A stretch of DNA of 63,893 bases from an uncultured Bacilli bacterium (lineage in GTDB: Bacteria; Bacillota_I; Bacilli_A; RF39; UBA660): positions 1 through 63,893 of the forward strand of contig CAKOLW010000005.1 of assembly GCA_934096405.1 (NCBI GenBank), given 5' to 3'. A model generated the notes under the pieces. It was not told the origin of the DNA. It saw only the letters and a program-made list of their open reading frames with translations, and searched no databases. Each line of letters begins with the position of its first letter. The stretch's first letter is position 1. The translations under genes were made by a program, and so were the position numbers. Of this stretch, positions 8,113-17,453 are shown piece by piece.

Positions 8113-9213
8113 TTATTTTGCATATTTTTTTAATTTTCCAACTAATGGTATGATGATTGTTATTGATAAGTATGCTAAACTAATAGGTAATATTAAGTAT
8201 GCATATTTTATTTTTAATTTAGTTAAATATGTCTCATATGGTAAAGTCATGATAGTTATAAATACAAAGGATAGAATAAGTAATATAAATAATATTTTTT
8301 TAACTTTTTTATTTTTGAATAAATGATTAACTAAATATTTAATAAATAATAAGCTATAGCCACACGCATAAGACATGAATAAAACGAGTACTAAGATATT
8401 TAGATTTTCTAAGTTATCTAAGAAACTGAATACATTCATAGTTTTTAGTACTGCGTATGAAGGGTAGTTATAAAGTGAAGCAATGTTATATCCTAACACT
8501 CCTAAGATAACTATAGAGATGATACTACTTGATATAAAAGATATTATGTAAGATAGTGTTAGTTTTTTTGTTAACTTTGTATTATCTACTATATTATTTT
8601 TAGGTATTAATAAAAGTAAAAATAATGGAGACATGTAAACTAATATATATGTTATAGAAGATTTACTAAGTATATTAAAAGTATTGTTTAGTAATGGTTT
8701 AAAGTTACTTAGATCTATATCTTGAGTAAGTGTAAAAGCATTTGTAAGATACATTATAAGTCCTAGTGCTAGAGAAATAACAGCTATTCTAGAGGATGTT
8801 CCTACATCAAAACATGAAAAATATATTATTTGAGTTACTAGAATAATTGGTATTACATAGTCAGGACTTTCTGTTAAAAATTCACTTGATATAAATGTAC
8901 TTATTCTAAAAAATATTATACTTAGAAATGCAAATGTTAAAATTAAAATTAATATATTAAGTAGTTTAGCTAGTGGTTTAGGAAAAGTATAGTCTATTTT
9001 TTCAAATAAATTCTTGTCTGGTAAATAGTTAAATAATTTAAAGAAAATAAATAATAATATAAATCCTAGTATAAAACTTATTCCTAAACTAATAATTAAA
9101 CTTGTTTTTGTTTCAGTGATTAGATAAGGTATTAATATACCTAGTAATGTGGAATTTATTAATAAAATAAACATTATAGAGAAGGTAATACTATTTAACT
9201 TATATTTATTCAT
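8113..9213 (-). CDS. gerB: Spore germination permease GerB
   Basis: 366 residues and about ten membrane helices, an APC-type permease of the GerAB/GerBB/GerKB family: the B subunit of a nutrient germinant receptor in the spore inner membrane. Typical segments are NSTLLGILIPYLI near the start and TFISSEFLTESPDYVIPIILV in the middle. It is the last gene of a minus-strand gerA-gerC-gerB operon and its start overlaps the gerC stop. Confidence 0.9.
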   Translation of the reverse strand: MNKYKLNSITFSIMFILLINSTLLGILIPYLITETKTSLIISLGISFILGFILLFIFFKLFNYLPDKNLFEKIDYTFPKPLAKLLNILILILTFAFLSIIFFRISTFISSEFLTESPDYVIPIILVTQIIYFSCFDVGTSSRIAVISLALGLIMYLTNAFTLTQDIDLSNFKPLLNNTFNILSKSSITYILVYMSPLFLLLLIPKNNIVDNTKLTKKLTLSYIISFISSSIISIVILGVLGYNIASLYNYPSYAVLKTMNVFSFLDNLENLNILVLVLFMSYACGYSLLFIKYLVNHLFKNKKVKKILFILLILSFVFITIMTLPYETYLTKLKIKYAYLILPISLAYLSITIIIPLVGKLKKYAK

Positions 9214-10367
9214 TATACTTCCTCCTTTAAATTACCTTGTTTATATATATTTACTTCGACTTTATAGTCAAAATTTAATTTGTTTAATCCTTCTTTATTC
9301 CAATTATTTTTGTCAAAATTAAAATATTTTGGATTACTTTTATAAATATAGTTACCTAAACCTATAAAGTCAGAATTATTTTCTTTAGATTTACCTATTA
9401 CTTTTTTATAATAATTTTCTATTGTATCTTCAACTTTATTGCTTATTTTGTTTAGAGTTTTTTTATTGTCAAATTGTTCAGTACAACCATAATAGACTAA
9501 TTCTGCTTCTATATCACTTGATATTATAATTTTGTCTTCTTTAAGTTTATCTTTAAGCTTTGTTTTACTTGTTAAAGTCTCTACTGTGTAATAACCACCT
9601 TCACATTCTGTAGTAATAGTAGCGTTTTTAATATTATTATTTATAAAATTATATCCAAACATCTCATCATCAGTTAAATGAATTATTTCTTTTTTGTCAT
9701 TTATAAATACTAAATCTTTTAATTCTATATAACTAGGTGTATTACTATTTTGTAGATTATCTATATTTTGACTGTCTTCTATACTTCCATTTAAAACTAT
9801 ATTTGGAATTAATATATCTTTACCGTTTTCTAGGTAATCACTTAGAAATTTTTTCATAGTAAGAGAATAAGATAACCCATATCTTGATTCACTTAGACTA
9901 ACAATATTATATAAATTAGTTGCTGGGTTTATTTCAAATTCACTTAATGAAGATAAGATATCTATTGGATCATTTTCTGTACATGTTACAACTATAAAGT
10001 TCATTGATAGTCTAGTATCTCTAGATAAAAAATCTATTATTTCATTTAAATCATCAGTTAAAATTGATTTATCTAGTATTACATATTTTACATCGGCTAA
10101 AAAGAATATCTTAGAACTCTTTAAATTTAAACTTCTAGCGGCATCAAATATAGTTTTACCTTTACCTGAGACTATTGTTATTGGGCTTTCTTCTACACCG
10201 TTTTTACCTGCTTCCATTATGTTTACTAATTGTAAGTCTAGTTCATATTCATTATCAACTTTTTTTATTCCAAATGCAGTTATAATACCTAGTTCATTGA
10301 GTTCTCTATAATTTGATGAACAACCTGTTAGTAATAATAAACTTAAAATTAATAATAATTTTTTCAT
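9213..10367 (-). CDS. gerC: Ger(x)C family spore germination lipoprotein
   Basis: 384 residues. A lipoprotein signal, MKKLLLILSLLLLTGCSS (lipobox LTGC, Cys at about 16), is followed by the Ger(x)C opening YRELNELGIITAFGIKK and DLQLVNIMEAGKNG. It is the C subunit of a germinant receptor, anchored by lipid to the spore inner membrane. It overlaps gerA upstream and gerB downstream by a few bases, indicating translational coupling. The C-terminal PKYFNFDKNNWNKEG segment is also family-like. Confidence 0.92.
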   Translation of the reverse strand: MKKLLLILSLLLLTGCSSNYRELNELGIITAFGIKKVDNEYELDLQLVNIMEAGKNGVEESPITIVSGKGKTIFDAARSLNLKSSKIFFLADVKYVILDKSILTDDLNEIIDFLSRDTRLSMNFIVVTCTENDPIDILSSLSEFEINPATNLYNIVSLSESRYGLSYSLTMKKFLSDYLENGKDILIPNIVLNGSIEDSQNIDNLQNSNTPSYIELKDLVFINDKKEIIHLTDDEMFGYNFINNNIKNATITTECEGGYYTVETLTSKTKLKDKLKEDKIIISSDIEAELVYYGCTEQFDNKKTLNKISNKVEDTIENYYKKVIGKSKENNSDFIGLGNYIYKSNPKYFNFDKNNWNKEGLNKLNFDYKVEVNIYKQGNLKEEV

Positions 10368-11809
10368 TTAGTGTCCTCCCTTATAATATTTTTCTTAGTT
10401 AAGAATGATGGTCTTTTTTTATTTTTAGCAATACTTGTTTTTATGAGAGAGTCTCCTAAATCTTTTGTTATTAATGGTGCGACTGGTAAAGTGTATGGTT
10501 TACCAAATGATTCAATTGAACACAAGTTAATTATTAGAAGTGTTATTCCCACTAAGAATCCAATTAGTCCAAAGAAACTTGAGAATATCATTAAAATATA
10601 TCTCCAAAATCTAATCGCGCCTTGCATATCATAGTAAATGAATATTAAGTTACTTAGGGATGCGATTGATATTACAATTACCATGATAGGAGAGATTAAT
10701 CCAGCGTTAACTGCTGCATCACCTAGTACTAAAGCTCCTAAAATAGATAGGCTTGTTCCACGATTAAATGGAGTTCTTGAGTCTCCTTCATAAAGTAATT
10801 CAAATGTAAACATAAGCACAAAAGCTTCAATTATCGCTGGGAATGGAACAGCACTTCTTTGCTCGGTAAAGTTTATAAGTAGACTTAATGGTAATAATTC
10901 TTGATCATAAGTAATGATTGCTATAAATAAAGCAGGTGTAATAATAGATAAAATAAATGCTATAAATCTTATCATTCTTATAAATGTTGCATAAAAACTT
11001 TTGTGATAATAGTCTTCACTATTCTTAAAGTAATCCATAAAGAAAGTGGGTGCAATTATTATACTTGGACTATTTTCTATAGTGATTATAACTCTTCCTT
11101 CAAGTAAAAATCTTGAAGCATCATCTGGTTTTTCTGAATAAATTAATGTAGGAAATAAAGTATATTTTCTTTTAACAACATATTCTTTAAAATTGTTAAC
11201 ATCAAATATTCCATCTATTTCTATTTTATTGATTGTATCTTTAATTTCTGTTACAATATTTTCTTCACATATGTTATCCATGTACATTATTCCAACTTTG
11301 GTATGTGTTTGTTTTCCAACAGTTAGTTCTTCTAAAGTTAGATGTTCACTTTTTAATCTTTTTCTTATTAAACCTATATTTTTATTATAATTTTCTGTAA
11401 ATGAATCTTTTGGACCTCTTATAACTGGTTCACTTGATGGTTCGGTGACACCACGATCTAAATCAGCACGAGTTTCATATGCCATTACTTCATTATTATA
11501 AATAACTATTGTGAATCCACTAAAAATATATTCCATTAATTCTTCTTTTGTTTTAACACTTTTATAATTAATTGAAGGTATATTTTCTTTAATATCTTTT
11601 TTAAAATTGTCTATTACTTTTAGATTTATTATGCTTTTATTACTAAAATACTTTAATATGAAATCATTGACTCTGTCTGATGAAGATACTGTTTCATTTG
11701 TAATTATATAAATACACTTAAAAGGACTGACTTTAATTTTTTTAACTATTAAGTCAGGTATATTTTTCTTAAGTTTTTCTAGTTCTTTTATTATCTCTTT
11801 GGTATTCAT
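10364..11809 (-). CDS. gerA: Spore germination protein GerA
   Basis: 481 residues. A soluble N-terminal domain (about 1-265, with GYETRADLDRGVTEPSSEP-like and VGIMYMDNICEENIV segments) is followed by about five to six membrane helices, including SAVPFPAIIEAFVLMFTFELLYE and the LGDAAVNAGLISPIMV motif, characteristic of GerAA/GerBA/GerKA. First gene of the operon. I see no clear Shine-Dalgarno before ATG 11809 and no convincing sigma-A promoter, which would fit forespore-specific (sigma-G) expression, though I cannot point to a clean sigma-G site. Confidence 0.93.
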   Translation of the reverse strand: MNTKEIIKELEKLKKNIPDLIVKKIKVSPFKCIYIITNETVSSSDRVNDFILKYFSNKSIINLKVIDNFKKDIKENIPSINYKSVKTKEELMEYIFSGFTIVIYNNEVMAYETRADLDRGVTEPSSEPVIRGPKDSFTENYNKNIGLIRKRLKSEHLTLEELTVGKQTHTKVGIMYMDNICEENIVTEIKDTINKIEIDGIFDVNNFKEYVVKRKYTLFPTLIYSEKPDDASRFLLEGRVIITIENSPSIIIAPTFFMDYFKNSEDYYHKSFYATFIRMIRFIAFILSIITPALFIAIITYDQELLPLSLLINFTEQRSAVPFPAIIEAFVLMFTFELLYEGDSRTPFNRGTSLSILGALVLGDAAVNAGLISPIMVIVISIASLSNLIFIYYDMQGAIRFWRYILMIFSSFFGLIGFLVGITLLIINLCSIESFGKPYTLPVAPLITKDLGDSLIKTSIAKNKKRPSFLTKKNIIREDTK

Positions 11810-11915
11810 ATTTTTATTATTATCAACAATTATCTAATTATACTTTTGAAAACGAAGTAATAGACAATGGAAAGTTTTTTTGATAGAATTAGTTTATATA
11901 TTTAAGGGGATGTTA

Positions 11916-13019
11916 ATGATGAAAGTTACTATAACTGGTTTAAATCATGAAGGAGAAGGTATAGCTAGAGTAGGTGGTAAAGTTACATTTGTAAGTAATG
12001 CTTTAGAAGGAGAAACTGTTCTTATTGAAATAACTAAAGATCATAAAAAATATAATGAAGCTAAGGTAATTAAATATTTAACTATTTCTCCTGAAAGAAT
12101 TGAACCGATTTGTCCTTATTATGATGTGTGTGGTGGATGTGATTTAATGCATATGTCTTATGAAGATGAAATTGAGTTTAAGAAGGAAAAAGTAAAAAAT
12201 ATTTTAGAAAAATATGCTGGTGTAAATATTGAACCTGAGATTGTAAAGAGTGATAAGAGAGAAAATTATAGAAATAAAATTACTTTACATAAGGGATTTG
12301 ATAAACCAGGATATGTTAAAAGAAATAGCAGTGAAGTAATAGATATAGATGAGTGTAAATTAGCAAGTCCTTTTATTAACAATTATTTACAAAATAATAA
12401 TGTAAATGAAGATATTGTTATTAGAAGTAATGATAATGGTGAGGTTATATCTAGTAGTGATAAAACAATAATAATGAATATTAATAATTTAAAGTATCAA
12501 ATAGATATTAATTCTTTTTTTCAAGTTAATAATTATATAACTAGTAAAGTTTTTGAGCATATTATTAAATTTATAAATGAAGAAGATGTAGTACTTGATT
12601 TATATTCTGGAGTAGGAACTTTATCAATAATGGCAAGCACTAAGGCAAAATATGTTTATGGAATAGAAGTAAATGAGTTTTCTTATAAGAATGCGTTAGA
12701 TAATATTATTTTAAATAAAGTTAGTAATATTGAGTTTTTATGTGGTAAAGTAGAGGATAAAATTGATTTGATTAAAGAGAATATTACTACAATTATAACG
12801 GATCCACCTAGAAGTGGAATGGATAAGTATACTATAAGTGTTATTAAAGAAAAGAAACCTAAGAAAGTTATATATATGTCATGCGATCCAATTACACTAG
12901 CAAGAGATTTAAAGTTAATGAGTGATATTTACGAGATAAAAAGTATTACATTATTTGATATGTTTCCTTGTACTAAGCATATTGAAAGTGTAGTAATACT
13001 TAATTATAAAAATAATTGA
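11916..13019 (+). CDS. TrmA/RlmD-family RNA (uracil-5) methyltransferase
   Basis: About 368 residues. N-terminal TRAM domain (VTITGLNHEGEGIARVGGKVTFVSNALEGE), iron-sulfur cysteines CPYYDVCGGCD (C-x5-C-x2-C), SAM-binding DLYSGVGTLS, catalytic region TDPPRSGMD and nucleophile SCDPITLARDL. These are the features of 23S rRNA m5U methyltransferases (RlmC/RlmD). Upstream in-frame codons are poor starts; AAGGGGA lies just before ATG 11916 (another ATG follows at 11919). The next gene starts about 15 bp after the stop. Confidence 0.9.
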   Translation: MMKVTITGLNHEGEGIARVGGKVTFVSNALEGETVLIEITKDHKKYNEAKVIKYLTISPERIEPICPYYDVCGGCDLMHMSYEDEIEFKKEKVKNILEKYAGVNIEPEIVKSDKRENYRNKITLHKGFDKPGYVKRNSSEVIDIDECKLASPFINNYLQNNNVNEDIVIRSNDNGEVISSSDKTIIMNINNLKYQIDINSFFQVNNYITSKVFEHIIKFINEEDVVLDLYSGVGTLSIMASTKAKYVYGIEVNEFSYKNALDNIILNKVSNIEFLCGKVEDKIDLIKENITTIITDPPRSGMDKYTISVIKEKKPKKVIYMSCDPITLARDLKLMSDIYEIKSITLFDMFPCTKHIESVVILNYKNN

Positions 13020-13033
13020 AAGGATGTGTAGAA

Positions 13034-13768
13034 ATGGATACACTAGATGTTGTATTTGGTAATTCTTGTTATAATACTTTAAAAAATAGTCAATTAAATA
13101 GTAATATTTTGATGTTTAATGTTAAATTTAATGTAGGAGATTTGTCTGATATAGAGAAATTTAATATAAGAATACCTGAAGAATTATATTATGAAAAAAA
13201 TAATGTTTACTTTAAAGAAGAATATGATACAATTATTAAGAATATTGTTAATAAAAATAAAATAAGAGTATGGACTGGTAAAAAAGATATTTATTCATAT
13301 TTGATTATGCTTTATATTTCTAGCGTAGTAAAAAAATATGAATATGATTTATATGTTCTTTATTGTGATGAATATGATGAGAATTATCCATCTCCAAGTG
13401 TAATGAATGAAGAAGAATTAAGGTTGTTATCTAAACTTGAACATAAATTATCAGTTAAAGAGATAAATGATAATGTTAAGATTTGGAATGATCTAATTAA
13501 TAAAAATACGGATTTAAGAGTAATTGATAATAATGATATAAAATCTGTGTCATTTGACTTTTATGATAATTTTATTTTAGATACTTTGAAAATAATGGGT
13601 AAGGTTAAGATAAGTAGTTTAGTAGGCAAGTTAATGCAAAAAGTTTATTTACATGATAATATGTGGGTTTATTTAATAGAGAGATTAATTGAAAAACATA
13701 TGATTAAAATAAATATAGATAATAGCATTAGGTATTTTGATAATTATGTGGAATTTATAAATGATTAA
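13034..13768 (+). CDS. DUF1835-like protein
   Basis: 244 residues. The N-terminus DTLDVVFGNSCYNTLKNS with FNVGDLSD resembles DUF1835. The middle has RVWTGKKDIYSYLIMLYI and the C-terminus a winged-helix-like tail. Function is unknown. ATG 13034 lies after AAAGGATG. It sits between the rRNA methyltransferase and cutA, possibly in one transcript. Confidence 0.6.
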   Translation: MDTLDVVFGNSCYNTLKNSQLNSNILMFNVKFNVGDLSDIEKFNIRIPEELYYEKNNVYFKEEYDTIIKNIVNKNKIRVWTGKKDIYSYLIMLYISSVVKKYEYDLYVLYCDEYDENYPSPSVMNEEELRLLSKLEHKLSVKEINDNVKIWNDLINKNTDLRVIDNNDIKSVSFDFYDNFILDTLKIMGKVKISSLVGKLMQKVYLHDNMWVYLIERLIEKHMIKINIDNSIRYFDNYVEFIND

Positions 13769-13846
13769 TAATCTAGAAAAGTTAGAAAAAAATAAAATAA
13801 TATTTAAAAATGTTGTATAATAGATTAAGTCAAGGAGAAATATAAA

Positions 13847-14167
13847 ATGAGTAAATATTGTGTTGTAGAAATAGCTTATGATAATAAAGATGAAGTAGAT
13901 AAAACTAAAAATGAATTATTAGCTAAAAGATTAGTGGCTAGTTGTCATGTTTTAGAAAGTGAAAGTAGTTATGTATCGAGAGGCGAAGTGAAAAATAAAA
14001 AAGAATATTTATTAGAACTTTTAACAATTATGTCAAAAGTTGATGAAATACGTGATGTTGTTAAGTCTATACATAGTTATGAATGTTTTGAGTTTGCTAC
14101 ATATCCTATTACAAGTATCAATGAATCTTATTTAGATTGGATAGATAAGGAAATTAATAATGAATAA
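13847..14167 (+). CDS. cutA: CutA1-like divalent-cation tolerance protein
   Basis: 106 residues, the normal CutA length. Family features are KNELLAKRLVASCHVLE, a central KKEYLLELLT strand, VVKSIHSYECFE and YPITSINESYLDWIDKEI. CutA1 forms cytoplasmic trimers with an incompletely known role in metal tolerance. The usual W in the SxYxWxGxV motif is replaced (ESSYVSRGEV). The gene has AAGGAG and its stop overlaps the start of a 40-codon remnant. Confidence 0.85.
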   Translation: MSKYCVVEIAYDNKDEVDKTKNELLAKRLVASCHVLESESSYVSRGEVKNKKEYLLELLTIMSKVDEIRDVVKSIHSYECFEFATYPITSINESYLDWIDKEINNE

Positions 14168-14282
14168 GTATGAACCTTTATGGAAATATTTAAAAGATAA
14201 TAAAAAAGAATTAAATGATTATGGTTATGTTGTTAAAAAAATAAGTATGAAAGAAAAGTTTATACTATTTGATAAATTATAA
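14160..14282 (+). pseudogene. Internally deleted small protein (DUF7662-like ends)
   Basis: A 40-codon frame whose ATG overlaps the cutA stop: MNKYEPLWKYLKDNKKELND... ending KKISMKEKFILFDKL. The first dozen residues (KYEPLWKYLK) and the last two dozen (YGYxVKKISMKEKxxxF) look like the two ends of a small DUF7662-type protein with the middle missing. It is probably an in-frame deletion remnant. No terminator or separate promoter is seen. Confidence 0.45.
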
Positions 14283-14331
14283 CAAAACTCTGGTATTAAT
14301 GATATAATATATATAGGTATAGGAGGACATT

Positions 14332-15348
14332 ATGAAAAAGAAAATGTTATTGTTTATTATGTGTGGGGTTATGGCTTTAATGTTAACTGGGTGTGGTGGT
14401 ACTAAAGTCAAAATTAGAGATGTAGAAACAAAAGCTGTTAAACTTACTGATTATGATAATGGTTTGGTTAAGTTAAAAGTACCTGAAGGCTGGAAAGTAG
14501 TTACTTTAGGTGATTATATTCATTATACTTTAAAAGCTTATAATCCTGAAAATCCTACTTATCAATTCTTCTTTAATATGAAAACAGAAGGGTATAATAA
14601 ATCAGAAGAGGCTAAAGCATTTCAACAAAGATATTATCCTGATAGTATGTTTGCTAAGACTAGTGTAATAGCTACTAAAGATACAGAAGGTTTTTATAAG
14701 ATATTTAATGATTTAGGACCTTTAAATAATACAAGTGAATTTACTTTTCCAATTTTAAATGATTTTACTGTTGTAGAGAATTTAGGTAAAGGATTGATTG
14801 GTGGGGACATTTTGAGAGCGACTTTTACTGATGATACTGGAAAATCTGGAGAAGGAATTTTTACTGCATATGTATATGATGTTGGACCATATTATGTAAA
14901 TGAATATATTATGTCAGGTAAACAAATTGATATTTATTATTTAAATGTATATGAAGCGATGTTTTTTACAGCACCTAAAGATGAACTTATAAATTGGCAA
15001 GATACTTTAAATACAATAGCTAGTTCATTAGAGTTTAGTGATACATTTATAAATGGATTTTATAGTCAACAAGATGCAGTTATGAAGAATTTCCAAAATG
15101 TTAGAAATATATGTAATCAAATTAGTGATGGTATAATGGATTCTTGGGAAAAGAGAAATGCTAGTTTTGATATAATGAGTCAAAAACAAAGTGATGCTAC
15201 TTTAGGTTATGAAAGAGTGTATGATACTGAAACAAATGAAGTTTATAAAGCATATAATGGATTTACTGATGATTATGATGGTGAAAGATATAAATCAGTA
15301 ACTGATGATATGTATACTAAAGGTATAAGTGGTTATATTGAAAAGTAA
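14332..15348 (+). CDS. Exported lipoprotein of unknown function
   Basis: 338 residues starting MKKKMLLFIMCGVMALMLTGCGG, a lipoprotein signal with lipobox LTGC (Cys about 21). The remainder is a soluble extracellular domain with PEGWKVVTLGDYIHYTLKAYNP near its start. I recognise no family. A strong site, AGGAGGACATT, precedes the ATG; the gene has its own upstream spacer and a terminator at 15351, so it is monocistronic. Confidence 0.8.
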   Translation: MKKKMLLFIMCGVMALMLTGCGGTKVKIRDVETKAVKLTDYDNGLVKLKVPEGWKVVTLGDYIHYTLKAYNPENPTYQFFFNMKTEGYNKSEEAKAFQQRYYPDSMFAKTSVIATKDTEGFYKIFNDLGPLNNTSEFTFPILNDFTVVENLGKGLIGGDILRATFTDDTGKSGEGIFTAYVYDVGPYYVNEYIMSGKQIDIYYLNVYEAMFFTAPKDELINWQDTLNTIASSLEFSDTFINGFYSQQDAVMKNFQNVRNICNQISDGIMDSWEKRNASFDIMSQKQSDATLGYERVYDTETNEVYKAYNGFTDDYDGERYKSVTDDMYTKGISGYIEK

Positions 15349-15350
15349 AT

Positions 15351-15373
15351 AAGTAGATTAAGGTCTACTTTTT
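15351..15373 (+). terminator. Rho-independent terminator
   Basis: AAGTAGA (15351-15357) pairs with TCTACTT (15364-15370), followed by T residues. Confidence 0.8.
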
Positions 15374-15429
15374 ATGTAGAGATAAATATTAATTAAAAAG
15401 TGAGTCAAGGGTGTAAAAATTGTTTTATA

Positions 15430-15683
15430 TATAAAATAGATGAAAGATATGATAGAGATACAACTATTATTTATTACAAGGGGGTAAGACTACACTTGAA
15501 AAAATTAAATATTGTGTTCCAGATGATTGGGGCGATGGTTGGAAACATGTACATATTAGTGTTTCTATAGAGAATCAAGAAATGGCTGATAAAAGAGTTC
15601 CTGAATTATTAAAAGCACCTGTTAAACATAGAGAAGTATTTTGTTCTCCTTTAATAGGCCCATTGACACTTAATAAATATTAG
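15430..15683 (+). pseudogene. Frameshifted gene remnant
   Basis: Two overlapping frames make a continuous protein-like stretch: IDERYDRDTTIIYYK in one, then GGKTTLEKIKYCVPDDWGDG...VFCSPLIGPLTLNKY-stop in another, joined across a five-G run near 15480. No complete start is present. I do not recognise the family. The 420-bp gap between the lipoprotein and the zinc-ribbon gene holds only this. Confidence 0.45.
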
Positions 15684-15816
15684 ATACTGGTCTTATAAAA
15701 TTATTAAAATTTCTTACTTCAGTTTCAGAATAGTTATGTACTTTATCTTTTTTATCACTAAAATCTCTACTTTTATTTTCTAATAAAATATGGTAATATG
15801 TTGTCAGGTGATATGT

Positions 15817-16431
15817 GTGAAATTAAATGAGTTGAAATGTAAGAATTGTGGAGCTAAGTTGAGCGTTCCTGAAAAGACTGAAACTGTGACATGTAAGTAT
15901 TGTCATACTACTTTTAGTGTAGATACTTCTTATAGTGAGGGTTATAATTATACTAAAGGTGTCTTGGATGCACAGGATGAAAAACAACAAGAACAAATAG
16001 AAAGAGCTAGAGAGTTTATGAAAAAAAATCCTGGTGTAATTGTATCTAAAATTTTTGCAGTTTTCATTATTATCTTAGTAATTGCAATATTTGGTTTTAT
16101 TGGGTATACAATGTTTAAAAATATAAGCGATTATGATAAGAGTGATGAAGAATGGGATAAAGAATGGGAAGTAACTAAATTTAATAATGGATTTTTAAAT
16201 TATAATGGTACTAAAAGTGGATTTTGGGTTAAAGATTATTTGGATGATATAGTTGATAGTAATAAGACTAATAAAAGTCACATTATAACAGTTGCTTATA
16301 ATGATATTAAAACTAGTGATTCAACTGAAATAATAAATATGAAAAAAAGTATTGATGAAAATAAAAAGTATGAAGTAATTGTTGATTATGATGAAAATGG
16401 TTTCTTCTATTTAATGACAATCGAGGATTAA
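15817..16431 (+). CDS. Zinc-ribbon membrane protein, copy 1 of tandem pair
   Basis: About 204 residues. N-terminal zinc ribbon KLNELKCKNCGAKLSVPE...VTCKYCHTTFSVD (two CxxC pairs), a glutamine/glutamate-rich linker (about 45-65), one membrane helix (about 75-97) and a C-terminal outside domain. The GTG at 15817 is chosen because it follows CAGGTGAT and gives the same N-terminus as the paralogue at 16446; in-frame upstream codons add nine unrelated residues. Role unknown. Confidence 0.75.
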   Translation: MKLNELKCKNCGAKLSVPEKTETVTCKYCHTTFSVDTSYSEGYNYTKGVLDAQDEKQQEQIERAREFMKKNPGVIVSKIFAVFIIILVIAIFGFIGYTMFKNISDYDKSDEEWDKEWEVTKFNNGFLNYNGTKSGFWVKDYLDDIVDSNKTNKSHIITVAYNDIKTSDSTEIINMKKSIDENKKYEVIVDYDENGFFYLMTIED

Positions 16432-16445
16432 TCTAGGTGGTATAA

Positions 16446-17078
16446 GTGAAACTAAATGAGTTAAAATGTAAGAATTGTGGAGCTAAGATAAGTGTTCCTG
16501 AAAAGACTGAAACTGTGACATGTAAGTATTGTCATACTACTTTTAGTGTAGATACTTCTTATAGTGAAGGCTATAATTATACTAAAGGTGTCTTAGATGC
16601 TCAAGAAGAGAAACAACAAAAGCAACAACAAGAACAAATGGAAAGAGCTAAGGAATTTATGAATAGTAGTTATATGTCAAAGGCTACTAAATTTACTACT
16701 ATATTTATGATTATTTTAGCTATTTTATTTATTGTAGTTGTAGCTTATAATGTGGTTAAAATAAGCAGAGATTTTAGTGATAAAAAAGATAAAGTACATA
16801 ACTATTCTGAAACTGAAGTGAGAAATTTTAATAATAACTTTCTAAATTATAATGGTACTAAAAGTGGGGATTGGGTTAAAGATTATTTGGATGATATAGT
16901 TGATAGTAATAAGACTAATAAAAGTCACATTATAACAGTTGTTTATAATGATATTAAAACTAGTGATTCAACTGAAATAATAAATATGAAAAAAAGTATT
17001 GATGAAAATAAAAAGTATGAAGTAATTGTTGATTATGATGAAAATGGTTTCTTCTATTTAATGACAATCGAGGAATAA
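16446..17078 (+). CDS. Zinc-ribbon membrane protein, copy 2 of tandem pair
   Basis: 210 residues, with a GTG start after AGGTGGTATAA. The zinc ribbon and the last roughly 75 residues (from LNYNGTKSG to the end) are almost identical to the preceding gene, including at DNA level, while the membrane helix region differs. This indicates a recent duplication with middle-region divergence, or gene conversion of the ends. It abuts the next ORF directly (stop 17078, ATG 17079). Confidence 0.78.
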   Translation: MKLNELKCKNCGAKISVPEKTETVTCKYCHTTFSVDTSYSEGYNYTKGVLDAQEEKQQKQQQEQMERAKEFMNSSYMSKATKFTTIFMIILAILFIVVVAYNVVKISRDFSDKKDKVHNYSETEVRNFNNNFLNYNGTKSGDWVKDYLDDIVDSNKTNKSHIITVVYNDIKTSDSTEIINMKKSIDENKKYEVIVDYDENGFFYLMTIEE

Positions 17079-17381
17079 ATGCAAATATTTTTAATTATAG
17101 TTATTATTTGTTTTGCTTTTGTTATAGGAAATCATATATTAGATATGAAAGCACCTGAAGAAAAAGTTGAAGCTAGGTTGGTTAATAAAAAGATAGAGAG
17201 TATTATAGATAGTAATAATGTAATGCATGAAAATTATTTATTGTATTTTGAATACCATAATCAGGTAAAACATTTTAGTGTAAGATATTCAGTATATAAT
17301 AAATATAAAAAGAATACTAAAGGTTATTTAATACATAAAAGAAATAAATTTGTTGATTTTATAATAGATGAAGTATATTAA
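17079..17381 (+). CDS. Small membrane protein, DUF2500-like
   Basis: 100 residues: one N-terminal helix (IFLIIVIICFAFVIGNHIL), then EARLVNKKIESI...YLLYFEYHNQVKHFSVRYSVYNKYKKNTKGYLIHKRNKFVDF. This resembles DUF2500, in which an anchored beta domain has the pattern 'F...G....F.V....Y......G.L...G..F..F'. No separate promoter; it probably belongs with the zinc-ribbon pair. Confidence 0.6.
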   Translation: MQIFLIIVIICFAFVIGNHILDMKAPEEKVEARLVNKKIESIIDSNNVMHENYLLYFEYHNQVKHFSVRYSVYNKYKKNTKGYLIHKRNKFVDFIIDEVY

Positions 17382-17453
17382 ACTAAAACTCCACACTTAG
17401 TTTGTATACTTTTTCTTTAATAGTTTTTATAATTATTATGGAAGGGTGAGATA

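Noticed and set aside
16201..17077. Zinc-ribbon duplication as an assembly artefact
   Set aside because: The membrane regions and surrounding sequence differ clearly between copies, so both exist.
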